Source: Nocardioides sp. GY 10113 (GTDB lineage Bacteria; Actinomycetota; Actinomycetes; Propionibacteriales; Nocardioidaceae). Taken from it: DNA of 64,000 bases. Every line of letters starts with the position of its first letter. Position 1 is the stretch's first letter. Below the pieces are notes generated by a model. It searched no databases. It was given only the letters and a program-made list of their open reading frames with translations, and was not told the DNA's origin. The stretch spans positions 109,647-173,646 of the forward strand of contig NZ_STGK01000007.1 of assembly GCF_004919105.1 (NCBI RefSeq), read 5' to 3'. Below are positions 47,194 through 60,704 of this stretch, one piece after another. The position numbers and the translations under genes are program-made.

Positions 47194-47313
47194 CGGATCC
47201 AAGTTACGGAGGCGGACCGGGGTCGCGCCTCTGATTATTGCCCGCCCCAGGACGACTGGAGATCGTCCGGGCGATCCTCGCGCAGTCGGGCAGGGATCCG
47301 GAAAACAAGACGA

Positions 47314-47341
47314 CCCCCGGAGCGATCTCTCGCTCCGGGGG
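47314..47341 (-). terminator. Intrinsic terminator of icd
   Basis: Perfect 12-bp stem (47314-47325 with 47330-47341) and 4-nt loop, followed on the minus strand by TCGTCTTGTTTTCC. This is the clearest U-rich rho-independent terminator in the window, 23 bp after the icd stop. Confidence 0.88.
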
Positions 47342-47363
47342 CCGTCCGGCGAACGGTCGGGGG

Positions 47364-49619
<2,256 letters not shown>

Positions 49620-49686
49620 TCAGCAGATCGGCTCCGTCCGGCCCCCACCCTAGTGACGGCCCGGTCCCGCGGCGATCCCACGCACG

Positions 49687-49715
49687 TTCACACGGACCCG
49701 CGCAGGTCCTAGAGT
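49687..49715 (+). promoter_or_regulatory. Sigma-70-like promoter of the aquaporin gene
   Basis: TTCACA (49687-49692), 17-bp spacer, TAGAGT (49710-49715). The start codon is 61 bp downstream. Confidence 0.5.
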
Positions 49716-49771
49716 GCTGAGCAGCCCAGGAGGCGAGCACCCCAACGAGGCGCCGAGCCGAGGAGAGCTGA

Positions 49772-52618
<2,847 letters not shown>

Positions 52619-52625
52619 CACCCCG

Positions 52626-52705
52626 CGACTTGGGGGTTGTGGTGCCGCGACGTGCGGGTTGTGGCGCCACAACCCGCAAGTGGGACCGCCACAGCCCGCA
52701 AGTCG
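52626..52705. repeat. Nested palindromic repeat after mdh
   Basis: Four alternating copies of a roughly 17-bp unit related to GACTTGCGGGTTGTGGC. The two inner ones form a perfect 26-bp palindrome with no loop (52653-52678, half TGCGGGTTGTGGC); the outer two pair with two mismatches. The element lies between convergent mdh and DUF3017 genes and can act as a bidirectional terminator. Confidence 0.85.
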
Positions 52706-52720
52706 GCGGGTGGGTGGACC

Positions 52721-53101
52721 TCAGACGCCGGGCTGGTCCGGGATGCTCGCGGCGAGCAGGAACAGCGCGATGCTGACGCCGATCAGCAGCGCCGCATCGA
52801 GCAGCCGTCCCCGTACGGCGAGCATGCCGGCCTCCTGCTCGGGCAACGCCAGGCGCAGGATGCCGGCCACGCCGAGCGCACCGGAGAGGATCCGGATGCC
52901 GACGCGCCAGTCACCGCCGAAGGCGACCACGCCGATCGCGGTCGCCATGGCCAGCAGGATCCCGATGTAGAAGGCTCCGCCGAGCGTGCGTGGGTGCCGG
53001 CGCGACGGCGCCGGGCCTTCCTCGTTCAGCGGTCGCTCCTCACCGAGCGGTCGCGGCTGCCTGCTCAGCCATCGACACGACGTTGGCCAGCAGCATGGCA
53101 C
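52721..53101 (-). CDS. DUF3017 membrane protein
   Basis: Up to 126 aa; three hydrophobic helices ([55 protein letters not shown]) with a short loop [10 protein letters not shown], the DUF3017 pattern seen downstream of folD in actinobacteria. The start is uncertain: GTG 53101 lies inside folD, and no ATG, GTG or TTG occurs in frame after the folD stop; a CTG start near 53020 is possible. Function unknown. Confidence 0.75.
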   Translation of the reverse strand: MPCCWPTSCRWLSRQPRPLGEERPLNEEGPAPSRRHPRTLGGAFYIGILLAMATAIGVVAFGGDWRVGIRILSGALGVAGILRLALPEQEAGMLAVRGRLLDAALLIGVSIALFLLAASIPDQPGV

Positions 53102-53900
53102 GGGTCATCGGGCCGACGCCGCCCGGGTTCGGGGAGACCCAGCCCGCGACGTCCCAGACGTCGGGGGCGACGTCGCCCGCGATCTTGCCGTCGACGCGGG
53201 AGACGCCGACGTCGAGGACCGCGGCGCCCGGCTTGACCATGTCGCCGGTGACGATGCCGGGCACACCCGCGGCGGCGACGACGATGTCGGCGTTGCGCAC
53301 GTGCGCGGCCAGGTCACGGGTGCCGGTGTGGCACAGGGTGACCGTGGCGTTCTCCGAGCGTCGGGTGAGCAGCAGCCCGAGCGGGCGACCCACGGTGACG
53401 CCGCGACCGACGACGACCACCTCGGCGCCGGCGATCGGCACCTCGTGGCGGCGCAGCAGCTCGACGATCCCGTACGGCGTGCAGGGCAGCGGCGCGGGGT
53501 TGCCGAGGACGAGCCAGCCGAGGTTGGTCGGGTGCAGGCCGTCGGCGTCCTTCGCGGGATCGATCAGGCCGAGCACCCGGTTCTCGTCGCGGCCCTTGGG
53601 CAGCGGCAGCTGGACGATGTAGCCGGTGCAGGCGGGGTCGGCGTTGAGCCGGGCGACCGCCTCCTCGATCTCGGCCTGGGTGGCCGTCGCGGGCAGGTCC
53701 TCGCGGATCGAGGCGATGCCGACCTCGGCGCAGTCCTTGTGCTTGCCGTTGACGTACCAGCGCGACCCGGGGTCGTCACCGACCAGCACGGTGCCCAGCC
53801 CGGGGGTGACCCCCTGCTCCTTGAGCGCCGCGACGCGCACGCGCAGCTCGTCCTTGATCGCCGCGGCCGTCGCCGACCCGTCCAGCTTCTGAGCAGTCAC
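53040..53900 (-). CDS. folD: Bifunctional methylenetetrahydrofolate dehydrogenase / cyclohydrolase
   Basis: 286 aa. Makes 10-formyl-THF, the one-carbon donor for PurN and PurH encoded just upstream. The catalytic Tyr49 and Lys53 occur in [23 protein letters not shown] and the NADP segment [20 protein letters not shown] are intact. About 310 bp of repeat-rich DNA separates it from purH. ATG 53900; the ribosome site is weak. Confidence 0.95.
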   Translation of the reverse strand: MTAQKLDGSATAAAIKDELRVRVAALKEQGVTPGLGTVLVGDDPGSRWYVNGKHKDCAEVGIASIREDLPATATQAEIEEAVARLNADPACTGYIVQLPLPKGRDENRVLGLIDPAKDADGLHPTNLGWLVLGNPAPLPCTPYGIVELLRRHEVPIAGAEVVVVGRGVTVGRPLGLLLTRRSENATVTLCHTGTRDLAAHVRNADIVVAAAGVPGIVTGDMVKPGAAVLDVGVSRVDGKIAGDVAPDVWDVAGWVSPNPGGVGPMTRAMLLANVVSMAEQAAATAR

Positions 53901-54208
53901 GGTTCGAATCCTTCCAGAGTGAACGTTGGTGTGGTGGTTTCGAGGCTTCCTTCGAGGCTCGCTTCGCTCGCACCTCAGGACGAGCGCGCTCGCACCTCAA
54001 CCACCGCGAGGCTTGACGGCTGCTGTCGCGGGGAACGCGAAGCAAGCGAGCCGGAGGGAGCGAGGGACGAGCGACCGGAGGCCGCGAGCGAGCTTCTCCG
54101 CGCGCAGCCGCCGTAGGCCGCCAGCCCACCTGGCACCGAGCGAACCTCGACCGCGAGCGCGGCAGCGTGGCGCGAGCGAAGCGAGCGACATCGCTCGCGC
54201 CATCCAGC
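53901..54208. other. Repeat-rich 308-bp gap between purH and folD
   Basis: No gene is supported. It contains an inverted repeat with GGTGGTT...AACCACC ends (53933-54005), two direct copies of GCTCGCACCTCA (53966-53977 and 53988-53999), many GAGCGA/GCGAGC-type words, and the purH terminator hairpin at its right end. The first element resembles intergenic repeats I associate with Nocardioides genomes. Confidence 0.6.
54168..54202. terminator. Hairpin downstream of purH
   Basis: Perfect 12-bp arms TGGCGCGAGCGA (54168-54179) and its complement (54191-54202), 11-nt loop, six bases after the purH stop on the minus strand. Confidence 0.7.
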
Positions 54209-55801
54209 TCAGTGGGCGAAGTGCCGGGTGCCGGTGAAGTACATCGTCACGCCCGCAGCCTGGCACGCGGCGATGGTCTCCTCGTCGCGCACGGACCCGC
54301 CGGGCTGCACGATCGCCTTGACACCGGCGTCGAGCAGGATCTGCGGGCCGTCGGCGAACGGGAAGAACGCGTCCGAGGCGGCCACGGCGCCGCGGGCCCG
54401 CTCCACGCCCTCGACCAGGGTGTTGGCACGCTCCACCGCGAGCTTGCAGGAGTCGACGCGGTTGACCTGGCCCATGCCGATGCCGACGGCCGCGCCGTCG
54501 CTGGCGAGCAGGATCGCGTTGGACTTGGCGGCGCGCACCGAGCGCCAGGCGAAGGCGAGGTCGGCGAGCGTCTGCTCGTCGGCGGCCTCACCGGTGGCCA
54601 GCGTCCAGCTCGCCGGGTCGTCGCCCTCGGCCTGGAACCGGTCGGCGTGCTGGACCAGCAGGCCGCCGCTGATCGGGCGGGTCTCGACGCCGCCGGCAGC
54701 GAGCGGCTCGGCGACGAGGATCCGGATGTTCTTCTTGCCCTGGAGCACCTCGACCGCGCCCTCGTCGTACCCGGGCGCGACGATCACCTCGGTGAAGACC
54801 TCGGCGACCTGGCGCGCCATCTCGACCGAGACCGGCACGTTGGTGGCGATCACGCCGCCGAAGGCGGAGACCGGGTCGCAGGCGTGGGCGCGACGGTGGG
54901 CCTCGGCGACGTCGGCGCCGACGGCGATGCCGCACGGGTTGGCGTGCTTGATGATCGCGACGGTCGGCTGGTCGCCGTGGTCGTACGCCGCGCGGCGGGC
55001 CGCGTCGGTGTCGACGTAGTTGTTGTAGGACATCTCCTTGCCGTGCAGCTGCTCGGCGGCGGCGAGGCCGCCGGGGCCGTAGCCGGAGCGGTACAGCGCG
55101 GCGGGCTGGTGCGGGTTCTCGCCGTAGCGGAGCACCGCGGCCTTGTCCCAGGTGGCGCCCATCCAGGCGGGGAAGCCGGTGCTCTCGCCGTCCTCCACCG
55201 AGGTGTCCGTGAGGACGTTGCCCATCCACGAGGCGACCTGGACGTCGTACGTCGCGGTGTGCACGAACGCCTTGGCGGCCAGCTGCTGGCGCTCGGCGAG
55301 GGTGAACCCCTCGCCCTGGGCGGCGGCCAGCGCGGCGGCGTAGTCGGCACCGTCGGTGACGATCGCGACGGAGGCGTGGTTCTTGGCGGCGGCGCGGACC
55401 ATCGAGGGGCCGCCGATGTCGATCTTCTCGATGCAGTCCTGGATGCCGGCGCCGGAGGCGACGGTGGCGGCGAACGGGTAGAGGTTGACCACGACCAGGT
55501 CGAAGGGGGCGACGCCCAGCTCGTCGAGCTGGGCGACGTGCTCGGGGAGGCGACGGTCGGCGAGGATCCCGGCGTGGACCCGCGGGTGGAGGGTCTTGAC
55601 GCGGCCGTCGAGGCACTCGGGGAAGCCGGTGAGGTCCTCCACCTTGGTGACCGGGAGGCCGAGGTCGGCGATCAGGGCGGCGGACCCACCGGTGGAGACC
55701 AGCTCGACGCCGGCCTCGTGGAGGCCGCGGACCAGGTCGTCCAGACCGGTCTTGTCGAAGACGGAGACGAGTGCGCGCTTGATCTGGATCCGGTCGGTCA
55801 C
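54209..55801 (-). CDS. purH: Bifunctional AICAR transformylase / IMP cyclohydrolase
   Basis: 530 aa; last two steps of IMP synthesis. The N-terminal MGS-like cyclohydrolase domain (about 1-195) begins [20 protein letters not shown]. The transformylase domain has [19 protein letters not shown] and [13 protein letters not shown] (Lys-His catalytic pair). GTG 55801 is fixed by GAGGAG eight bases upstream, which is held in a hairpin below a ZTP riboswitch, so expression should respond to ZMP/ZTP. Uses 10-formyl-THF from FolD. Confidence 0.96.
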   Translation of the reverse strand: MTDRIQIKRALVSVFDKTGLDDLVRGLHEAGVELVSTGGSAALIADLGLPVTKVEDLTGFPECLDGRVKTLHPRVHAGILADRRLPEHVAQLDELGVAPFDLVVVNLYPFAATVASGAGIQDCIEKIDIGGPSMVRAAAKNHASVAIVTDGADYAAALAAAQGEGFTLAERQQLAAKAFVHTATYDVQVASWMGNVLTDTSVEDGESTGFPAWMGATWDKAAVLRYGENPHQPAALYRSGYGPGGLAAAEQLHGKEMSYNNYVDTDAARRAAYDHGDQPTVAIIKHANPCGIAVGADVAEAHRRAHACDPVSAFGGVIATNVPVSVEMARQVAEVFTEVIVAPGYDEGAVEVLQGKKNIRILVAEPLAAGGVETRPISGGLLVQHADRFQAEGDDPASWTLATGEAADEQTLADLAFAWRSVRAAKSNAILLASDGAAVGIGMGQVNRVDSCKLAVERANTLVEGVERARGAVAASDAFFPFADGPQILLDAGVKAIVQPGGSVRDEETIAACQAAGVTMYFTGTRHFAH

Positions 55802-55809
55802 GGGGGACT

Positions 55810-55841
55810 CTCCTCATCGGTGGGGTCGTTCTTCGATGAGG
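55810..55841 (-). promoter_or_regulatory. Hairpin sequestering the purH ribosome binding site
   Basis: CCTCATCG (55841-55834) pairs perfectly with CGATGAGG (55819-55812) on the minus strand; the latter contains most of the GAGGAG Shine-Dalgarno (55815-55810). This is the expression platform expected for translational control by the adjoining riboswitch, since the first arm abuts the aptamer's 3' conserved sequence. Confidence 0.75.
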
Positions 55842-55912
55842 GGCACCCAGGCGGTCGATGCCGGCTCGTCACTCCCCGGTGGTCCCCCACCTGCGCCAGT
55901 CGTGTGGCTCGA
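55840..55912 (-). ncRNA. ZTP (pfl) riboswitch aptamer upstream of purH
   Basis: On the minus strand the two conserved blocks of the ZTP riboswitch are present: ACTGGCGC near the 5' side and CCGCCTGGGTGCC at the 3' side, with the intervening GGTGG-GGGA-CCACC helix and GGGGAGTGACG junction. ZTP riboswitches sense ZMP/ZTP, the intermediate that builds up when 10-formyl-THF is short, and control purH and folate genes. Boundaries are approximate. Confidence 0.85.
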
Positions 55913-55969
55913 ACCTTAGTCGGGCCGAGCGGGTGCTGGCGAACCGGCGCGGGGCGCCTCCCGAGCGGG

Positions 55970-56015
55970 GTCGTGTGCCTGACAACCCGGCATGGCGGGG
56001 CGTGGGGCACACGAC
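55970..56015. repeat. 46-bp palindromic repeat, copy C
   Basis: Starts GTCGTGTGCCTGAC and ends GGGGCACACGAC; core CCCGGCATGGCG. Same family as copies A and B near the left end of the window. Confidence 0.85.
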
Positions 56016-56031
56016 CCACCAACGGGGTGCC

Positions 56032-56077
56032 GTCGTGTGCCCGAGAACCCGGCATGACGGGGCGTGGGGCACACGAC
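56032..56077. repeat. 46-bp palindromic repeat, copy D
   Basis: Starts GTCGTGTGCCCGAG, core CCCGGCATGACG, ends GGGGCACACGAC. Direct repeat of copy C with a 16-bp spacer. Both lie between purN and the purH riboswitch. Confidence 0.85.
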
Positions 56078-56094
56078 CCACCACCCAGCGGGAG

Positions 56095-56712
56095 TCAGCG
56101 CCCGAACAGCACGCGACGACCCGCGACGCGGTATCCCTCACGGGCCATCCGCCCGATCGCCTCGACCAGCATCGCCCGCTCGGCCACCTTGATCCGCTCG
56201 TGCAGCGTCTCCTCGGTGTCGTCGTCGGCCACGGGCACCGCCGTCTGCGCCACGATCGGGCCGGTGTCGACACCGCCGTCGACGACGAAGAGGGTCGCAC
56301 CGGTGACCTTCACCCCGTACTCCAGCGCGTCCCGCGGCCCGTGCATGCCGGGGAACGCGGGCGACAGCGCCGGGTGGGTGTTCACCGTGCGCTGGCCGAG
56401 TGCGGCCAGGTACGCGGGGCCGACGAGCTTCATGAAGCCGGCGAGCACCACCACGTCGGGGTCGTACGCCGCCACCGTCGCGCCGAGCGCGGCGTCCCAG
56501 TCCCCGCGCGACTCGAAGTCGCGCAGCCGGTGGACGAAGGTCGGCACGCCGGCACGACGGGCTCGCTCGAGCGCCTCGATCCCGTCGCGGTCGGCGCCCA
56601 CGGCCACCACCTCGGCGCCGTACGCCGGGTCGGCCGCGGCGTCGAGGAGCGCCTGCAGGTTCGTGCCGGCTCCGGAGACGAGCACGACCAGGCGTGCGGG
56701 GGCGGCAGGCAC
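56095..56712 (-). CDS. purN: Phosphoribosylglycinamide formyltransferase
   Basis: 205 aa, GTG start. Third step of purine synthesis, formylating GAR with 10-formyl-THF. SGAGTNLQALLDA near residue 13 binds the ribose phosphate; TVNTHPALSPAFPGMHG carries the catalytic Asn and His, and VDGGVDTGPIV the catalytic Asp. It lies upstream of purH on the same strand with the repeats and riboswitch between them. Confidence 0.95.
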   Translation of the reverse strand: MPAAPARLVVLVSGAGTNLQALLDAAADPAYGAEVVAVGADRDGIEALERARRAGVPTFVHRLRDFESRGDWDAALGATVAAYDPDVVVLAGFMKLVGPAYLAALGQRTVNTHPALSPAFPGMHGPRDALEYGVKVTGATLFVVDGGVDTGPIVAQTAVPVADDDTEETLHERIKVAERAMLVEAIGRMAREGYRVAGRRVLFGR

Positions 56713-56746
56713 GAGCGGTGAGTCTAGTGCGCAGCCGCGCGGATGC

Positions 56747-58060
56747 TCAGCCGCGTCCAGGCAGGCGGCCCCGCAGCGAGCCGAGCGCCCCGCGCGTCCG
56801 CGGCCCGCGTCGCTGCCAGCCGGCCATCGCCAGCGCGCCGAGGAGACCGCCGAAGCCGAAGGCGGTCATCGAGTGCAGCAGCACGTCGGAGGCGAACGGT
56901 CCGACCTGGCTCATCCGGCCGGGGCCGACGGCGCCCCCGGCGAGCAGGGTGAGCAGGCCGAGCAGCACCCCGGCGAGGATGCCGCCGCCGCAGCCGCGGA
57001 TCGCGACCTGGTCCCACCCCGGGGCCGGCGACCGCCGCTGCCAGCGCGCCGCGGCGACGAAGGCGACCAGCAGCGGGGCCAGCATCAGCCATTCGGTCCA
57101 GGCGGGCGGCGTACCGGGGTCGGGCAGGGCCGCGAGCAGCGGGAACATCGGCAGCGGGCCGAGGACCACCAGACCGGGCGAGACCAGGGTGCCCGTGCCG
57201 ACGGTGAAGCCGGGCCCCAGCAGGTAGCTGCTGGAGAAGAGGACCGCGTTGGGCACGACGAGGGCGCTGAGCAGCGCGATCAGCGCGGTGTCGCCGGTGC
57301 CGGCGCCGAGCTGGGAGACCACGTTCGCCGCGGTCGAGAGGTCGAGGACGAACGCCACCCCGAAGGCGAGCGCCGAGGCCGCCAGCCACCAGAGCAGGAT
57401 CGTGCGGGCCAAGGCGGTGGCGGCGCGCAGCGCGGCCGGCAGCGCCGGTACCCAGATCGCCGCCCGACCGGAGCCGCGGGCGATCGCCGGCCCGCCGACC
57501 GCGATGCCGAGCAGGATCGAGCAGCCGATCACCCGGGTCAGGTTCGGGTCGCTGGCCGCCGTGGCGACCGTGCTGGCGGTGAGGCTCGCGACGATGACGT
57601 AGCCGGCGGTGAACAGGACGGTCGCGGTCGGCACGGTCCAGTCGCGCTCGCCGTCCGCGAGCCGGGCCGCGTCGGGGCCGTGCCCCGAGACCGCCTCGCC
57701 GACGCGGTGACCGACCCGCCACACCACCCAGGCACAGAGCAGCGTCAGCCCGAGCGGTACGGCGGTGATCCGCACGCCGCCCACGCCGAGGCCGCTGCCG
57801 TGCCCGAGCAGCCACCCGGACGCGCCGACGCGCAGCGCGTCGGAGGGCTCGCCGTGGCCGCCCGCGTCGGTGAGGAACCAGCCGACGACCGCGACCGCCA
57901 TGCACACCACGACCGGCCCGACCGCAGCGAACGCGCCGCCGAGGGTCGCGGTCGCCACGAAGGGTCGACGGGTGGCGAGGTCGCGGCTGACCTGCCCGGC
58001 GGAGCGGGTCCCGCCGTCGTGGCTGGTGCGTCGGCTGAGCGAGGAGGGGAGCGAGGTCAT
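56747..58060 (-). CDS. DUF6350 (PerM-like) polytopic membrane protein
   Basis: 437 aa with a basic N-terminal cytoplasmic segment (to about 33) and roughly ten helices, ending in a basic tail. The place upstream of purN-purH matches PerM of mycobacteria, an integral membrane protein linked to cell division and persistence (recalled). No catalytic motif is seen. It is 34 bp from purN and divergent from the sigma-like gene. Confidence 0.78.
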   Translation of the reverse strand: MTSLPSSLSRRTSHDGGTRSAGQVSRDLATRRPFVATATLGGAFAAVGPVVVCMAVAVVGWFLTDAGGHGEPSDALRVGASGWLLGHGSGLGVGGVRITAVPLGLTLLCAWVVWRVGHRVGEAVSGHGPDAARLADGERDWTVPTATVLFTAGYVIVASLTASTVATAASDPNLTRVIGCSILLGIAVGGPAIARGSGRAAIWVPALPAALRAATALARTILLWWLAASALAFGVAFVLDLSTAANVVSQLGAGTGDTALIALLSALVVPNAVLFSSSYLLGPGFTVGTGTLVSPGLVVLGPLPMFPLLAALPDPGTPPAWTEWLMLAPLLVAFVAAARWQRRSPAPGWDQVAIRGCGGGILAGVLLGLLTLLAGGAVGPGRMSQVGPFASDVLLHSMTAFGFGGLLGALAMAGWQRRGPRTRGALGSLRGRLPGRG

Positions 58061-58139
58061 GGCTCTCTCATCATGCGTGTCGCCGAAGCACCCACTGCGT
58101 CGCCACGCCGATCAGGCCATGCCGTACCGTGGTCCGGCC

Positions 58140-60071
58140 ATGACCGACGTCGAAGCCCGGCCCGCTCCCCCGTCCCGAGACGACCTCGCCGCCGGCTTCG
58201 ACGCCTTCTACAAGGAGGCGCGCGGCAGGCTGCTGCTGCAGGCGTTCGCGCTGACCGGGGACCTGACGGCCTCGCGCAGCGCGGTGCGCGAGGCGTTCGT
58301 GGTGGCCTGGCACCACTGGCGCAAGCTGTCGCACACCGACGCTCCCGAGCGGCAGGTGCGCCCCCGCGCCTGGCGCAACGCCCAGCGCCGCGCCTCGACC
58401 AAGCCGTGGGGCCGCGGCAAGGACGTCGACGAGGAGACCCGCGCCACGCTGGCCGCCCTGGCCGGGCTGAGCGCGAACCAGCGCGCGGCGCTGCTGCTGA
58501 CCCAGCTCGCCGCGGTCACCATGCCCGAGATGGCCCGGGAGGTCGGGCTGCCGCTGGAGGCGGCTGAGCGCGAGCTGCAGGCCGCGGCGGCGCAGTTCGC
58601 GCTGCAGCGCGACATCCCCACCTCGGCGATCCCGTTCGCCCTCGCCGAGCTCGGCAAGGCCACCGCCGGGGTGACCTGGCCCCGCGCCTCGATCCTGCGG
58701 CGCGCCGGGGCGGCTCGCCGCCGGGCCCACACCATCGTCGGCGCCACGACCGCCGTCGCCTGCCTGCTCGCCGCCGGCGCGCTCGTCGGCGACGCGACCG
58801 GGGCCCGCCCGACGCTGGACCGCGCCGAGACCCCGACCGCGCAGCCCTCGCAGCCGCCGGCGGTCCAGGTCAGCCTGCCCGACACGGCTCTGCTGCCGCT
58901 GATCGAGGTGCGCGGCCGGCTCGCGGGCGGTCGGGCCTGGCAGGAGGGCCGCACCACCGACAACTCGACCGGCAACGGCCTGGTCCACCCCTGCCAGAGC
59001 ACCCGGTACGCCGACCCCCAGGGCGTCGGGGCCTGGGTCCGCCCGTTCCGGCTCAACGAGGACGGCGTGACGCGACGCTTCGTGCAGACCGCGGAGGCGT
59101 CGAGCAACCGGCGTGCGGCCCAGCGCAGCTTCCGGACGTCGGTGGGGTGGTTCGCGGCGTGCACCCCGCCGGCGAACCAGGACCGGTCCCAGCTGCCGCA
59201 CACGCAGCTGCTCAGCACCGCCGACGTCCCCGACCTCGGCGACCAGGCCGCCCTGCTGCTGCTGCGCGACACCGGCCCCGAGACCGACGACCCGGACCGC
59301 ACCGTGCTCGCCGGGGTCGCCCGGACCGGCAAGTTCGTCACCGTCACCTCGCTGCGCACCGAGGTCGCCCCCGGCCGGGCCGACCGGCAGGCCATCGCGG
59401 ACCTGCTGAGCACCGCCGTGAACCGCCTGTGCGACCTCGCCGACGGCGGCGCCTGCGCGCCGGCGTCGCCCCCGCCCGTGGACCGGGATCCCTTCCCGAT
59501 CGGCCGCACGCCCGCGCTGCTCTCCGAGATCGACCTGCCCCCGGTCGGCACGGGGCACGGCGCCCTGGTCGGCACCCCGGCCCGAGAGGTCACCGGCGGC
59601 CGTGGCGAGGTCAGCGTCGGCTGCTCGACGGTCCTCCTGCGCGACGAGTTCCGTGGGGCGAAGGTGCGCAGGAACCTGTTCCGGACGTTCGTCTTCGTCG
59701 ACAGCGACCTCCCGGAGACCGCCGGCCTCACCCAGGTCGTCGGTTCGCTGCCCGCCGCCCGCGCCGCGGCGTTCGCGGAGCTGATGCGCTCCCAGGTCGA
59801 GGGCTGCCCCGACCAGGAGGCCAGCGCCGGCACCACGGTCACGCGGCTCGCGACCGAGGACGACGGCACCGGCAGCCTCTCCGCGTGGCGCCTGGTGACG
59901 GAGCTGCCGGGCGACCGCACCGTCGAGTACCAGCTCGCAGCGGTGCGCGGACGGACCGCGCTGACGCAGCTGCTCTACGTGGCGGCACCCGACGCCCGGA
60001 TGAGCGACGCCGACTTCGTGGCCCTGGCCCGGCGTGCACAGCAGCGGATCGGCGAGATGCCGGCGTACTGA
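58140..60071 (+). CDS. Membrane-anchored ECF sigma-like protein fused to a two-module exodomain
   Basis: 643 aa from ATG 58140. Residues about 20-82 resemble sigma-70 region 2 (DAFYKEARGRLLLQAFALTGD, REAFVVAWHHWRKL) and about 100-155 region 4 (LAALAGLSANQRAALLLTQL, EMAREVGLPLEAAERELQ). A single transmembrane helix lies at 198-217 (IVGATTAVACLLAAGALVGD). The exterior part (225-643) has two modules, each opening with a Cys (HPCQS, VGCST) and closing 50-70 residues later with AAxxxFxxxxxxxxxC (FAACTPP, VEGCPDQ). The -10-recognition residues look degraded, so promoter binding is uncertain. It looks like a fusion of the next two genes. Confidence 0.75.
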   Translation: MTDVEARPAPPSRDDLAAGFDAFYKEARGRLLLQAFALTGDLTASRSAVREAFVVAWHHWRKLSHTDAPERQVRPRAWRNAQRRASTKPWGRGKDVDEETRATLAALAGLSANQRAALLLTQLAAVTMPEMAREVGLPLEAAERELQAAAAQFALQRDIPTSAIPFALAELGKATAGVTWPRASILRRAGAARRRAHTIVGATTAVACLLAAGALVGDATGARPTLDRAETPTAQPSQPPAVQVSLPDTALLPLIEVRGRLAGGRAWQEGRTTDNSTGNGLVHPCQSTRYADPQGVGAWVRPFRLNEDGVTRRFVQTAEASSNRRAAQRSFRTSVGWFAACTPPANQDRSQLPHTQLLSTADVPDLGDQAALLLLRDTGPETDDPDRTVLAGVARTGKFVTVTSLRTEVAPGRADRQAIADLLSTAVNRLCDLADGGACAPASPPPVDRDPFPIGRTPALLSEIDLPPVGTGHGALVGTPAREVTGGRGEVSVGCSTVLLRDEFRGAKVRRNLFRTFVFVDSDLPETAGLTQVVGSLPAARAAAFAELMRSQVEGCPDQEASAGTTVTRLATEDDGTGSLSAWRLVTELPGDRTVEYQLAAVRGRTALTQLLYVAAPDARMSDADFVALARRAQQRIGEMPAY

Positions 60072-60191
60072 TCCCGGCCGCCCCGGGTCGGCTGCGAGAT
60101 TTCTCGGGTCGGACGTGCAACCGTACGCCGACCGGGCGCGTAAACCCTCTCGACAGGCACCGCGCACGGCGGGCAGGAGGAAGGGGGGGCG

Positions 60192-60704
60192 ATGGACGCC
60201 GACGAGTTCGATGACCTCTACGACGCGTCGTTCCGGCGGATCACCGGGCAGGTGTACGCCATGATCGGGAACCTCGACGAGGCCACCGAGTGCGTCCAGG
60301 AGGCGTTCGCCCGCGCCTGGGCGCACCGCCGCAAGCTGGAGCGCTCCGGCCACCCCGAGGCATGGGTGCGCACCACGGCGTACCGACTCGCGGTGAGCCG
60401 CTGGCGCCGCCGCAGGGTCGCCGAGCGACCCGTCGACCGCGCCGTCGGCGCACCGCTGACGACGGCCGCGCTCGACGAGTCCCACGTCACCCTCGTGGCC
60501 GCGCTCAGGCAGCTGCCCGAGGCGCAGCGCCAGGCGCTGGTGCTGCACCACATCGCCGACCTGCCGGTACACCAGGTGGCCGCCGAGGTCGGCGTACCGG
60601 AAGGAACGATCAAGGCCCGGCTCAGCCGTGGCCGCACCGCTCTCGCCGCGTTGCTCAGCGACGAGGCCGGCGGACTGCAGGGAGGAGGGGTGAGCCATGT
60701 CTGA
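60192..60704 (+). CDS. SigE-like ECF sigma-70 factor
   Basis: 170 aa. Region 2 (about 8-75) includes GQVYAMIGNLDEATECVQEAFARAW and HPEAWVRTTAYRLAVSRWRRRR; region 4 (about 105-155) includes LRQLPEAQRQALVLHHIADL and VAAEVGVPEGTIKARLSRGR, a complete helix-turn-helix. AGGAGGAAGG precedes the ATG. It overlaps the next gene by 8 bp, so the membrane protein is probably its sensor or anti-sigma partner. Confidence 0.88.
   Translation: MDADEFDDLYDASFRRITGQVYAMIGNLDEATECVQEAFARAWAHRRKLERSGHPEAWVRTTAYRLAVSRWRRRRVAERPVDRAVGAPLTTAALDESHVTLVAALRQLPEAQRQALVLHHIADLPVHQVAAEVGVPEGTIKARLSRGRTALAALLSDEAGGLQGGGVSHV

Noticed and set aside
53896..53925. GGTTCGAATCC resembles the T-arm of a tRNA
   Set aside because: The flanking bases do not pair as a T-stem and no acceptor, D or anticodon arm can be built around it.
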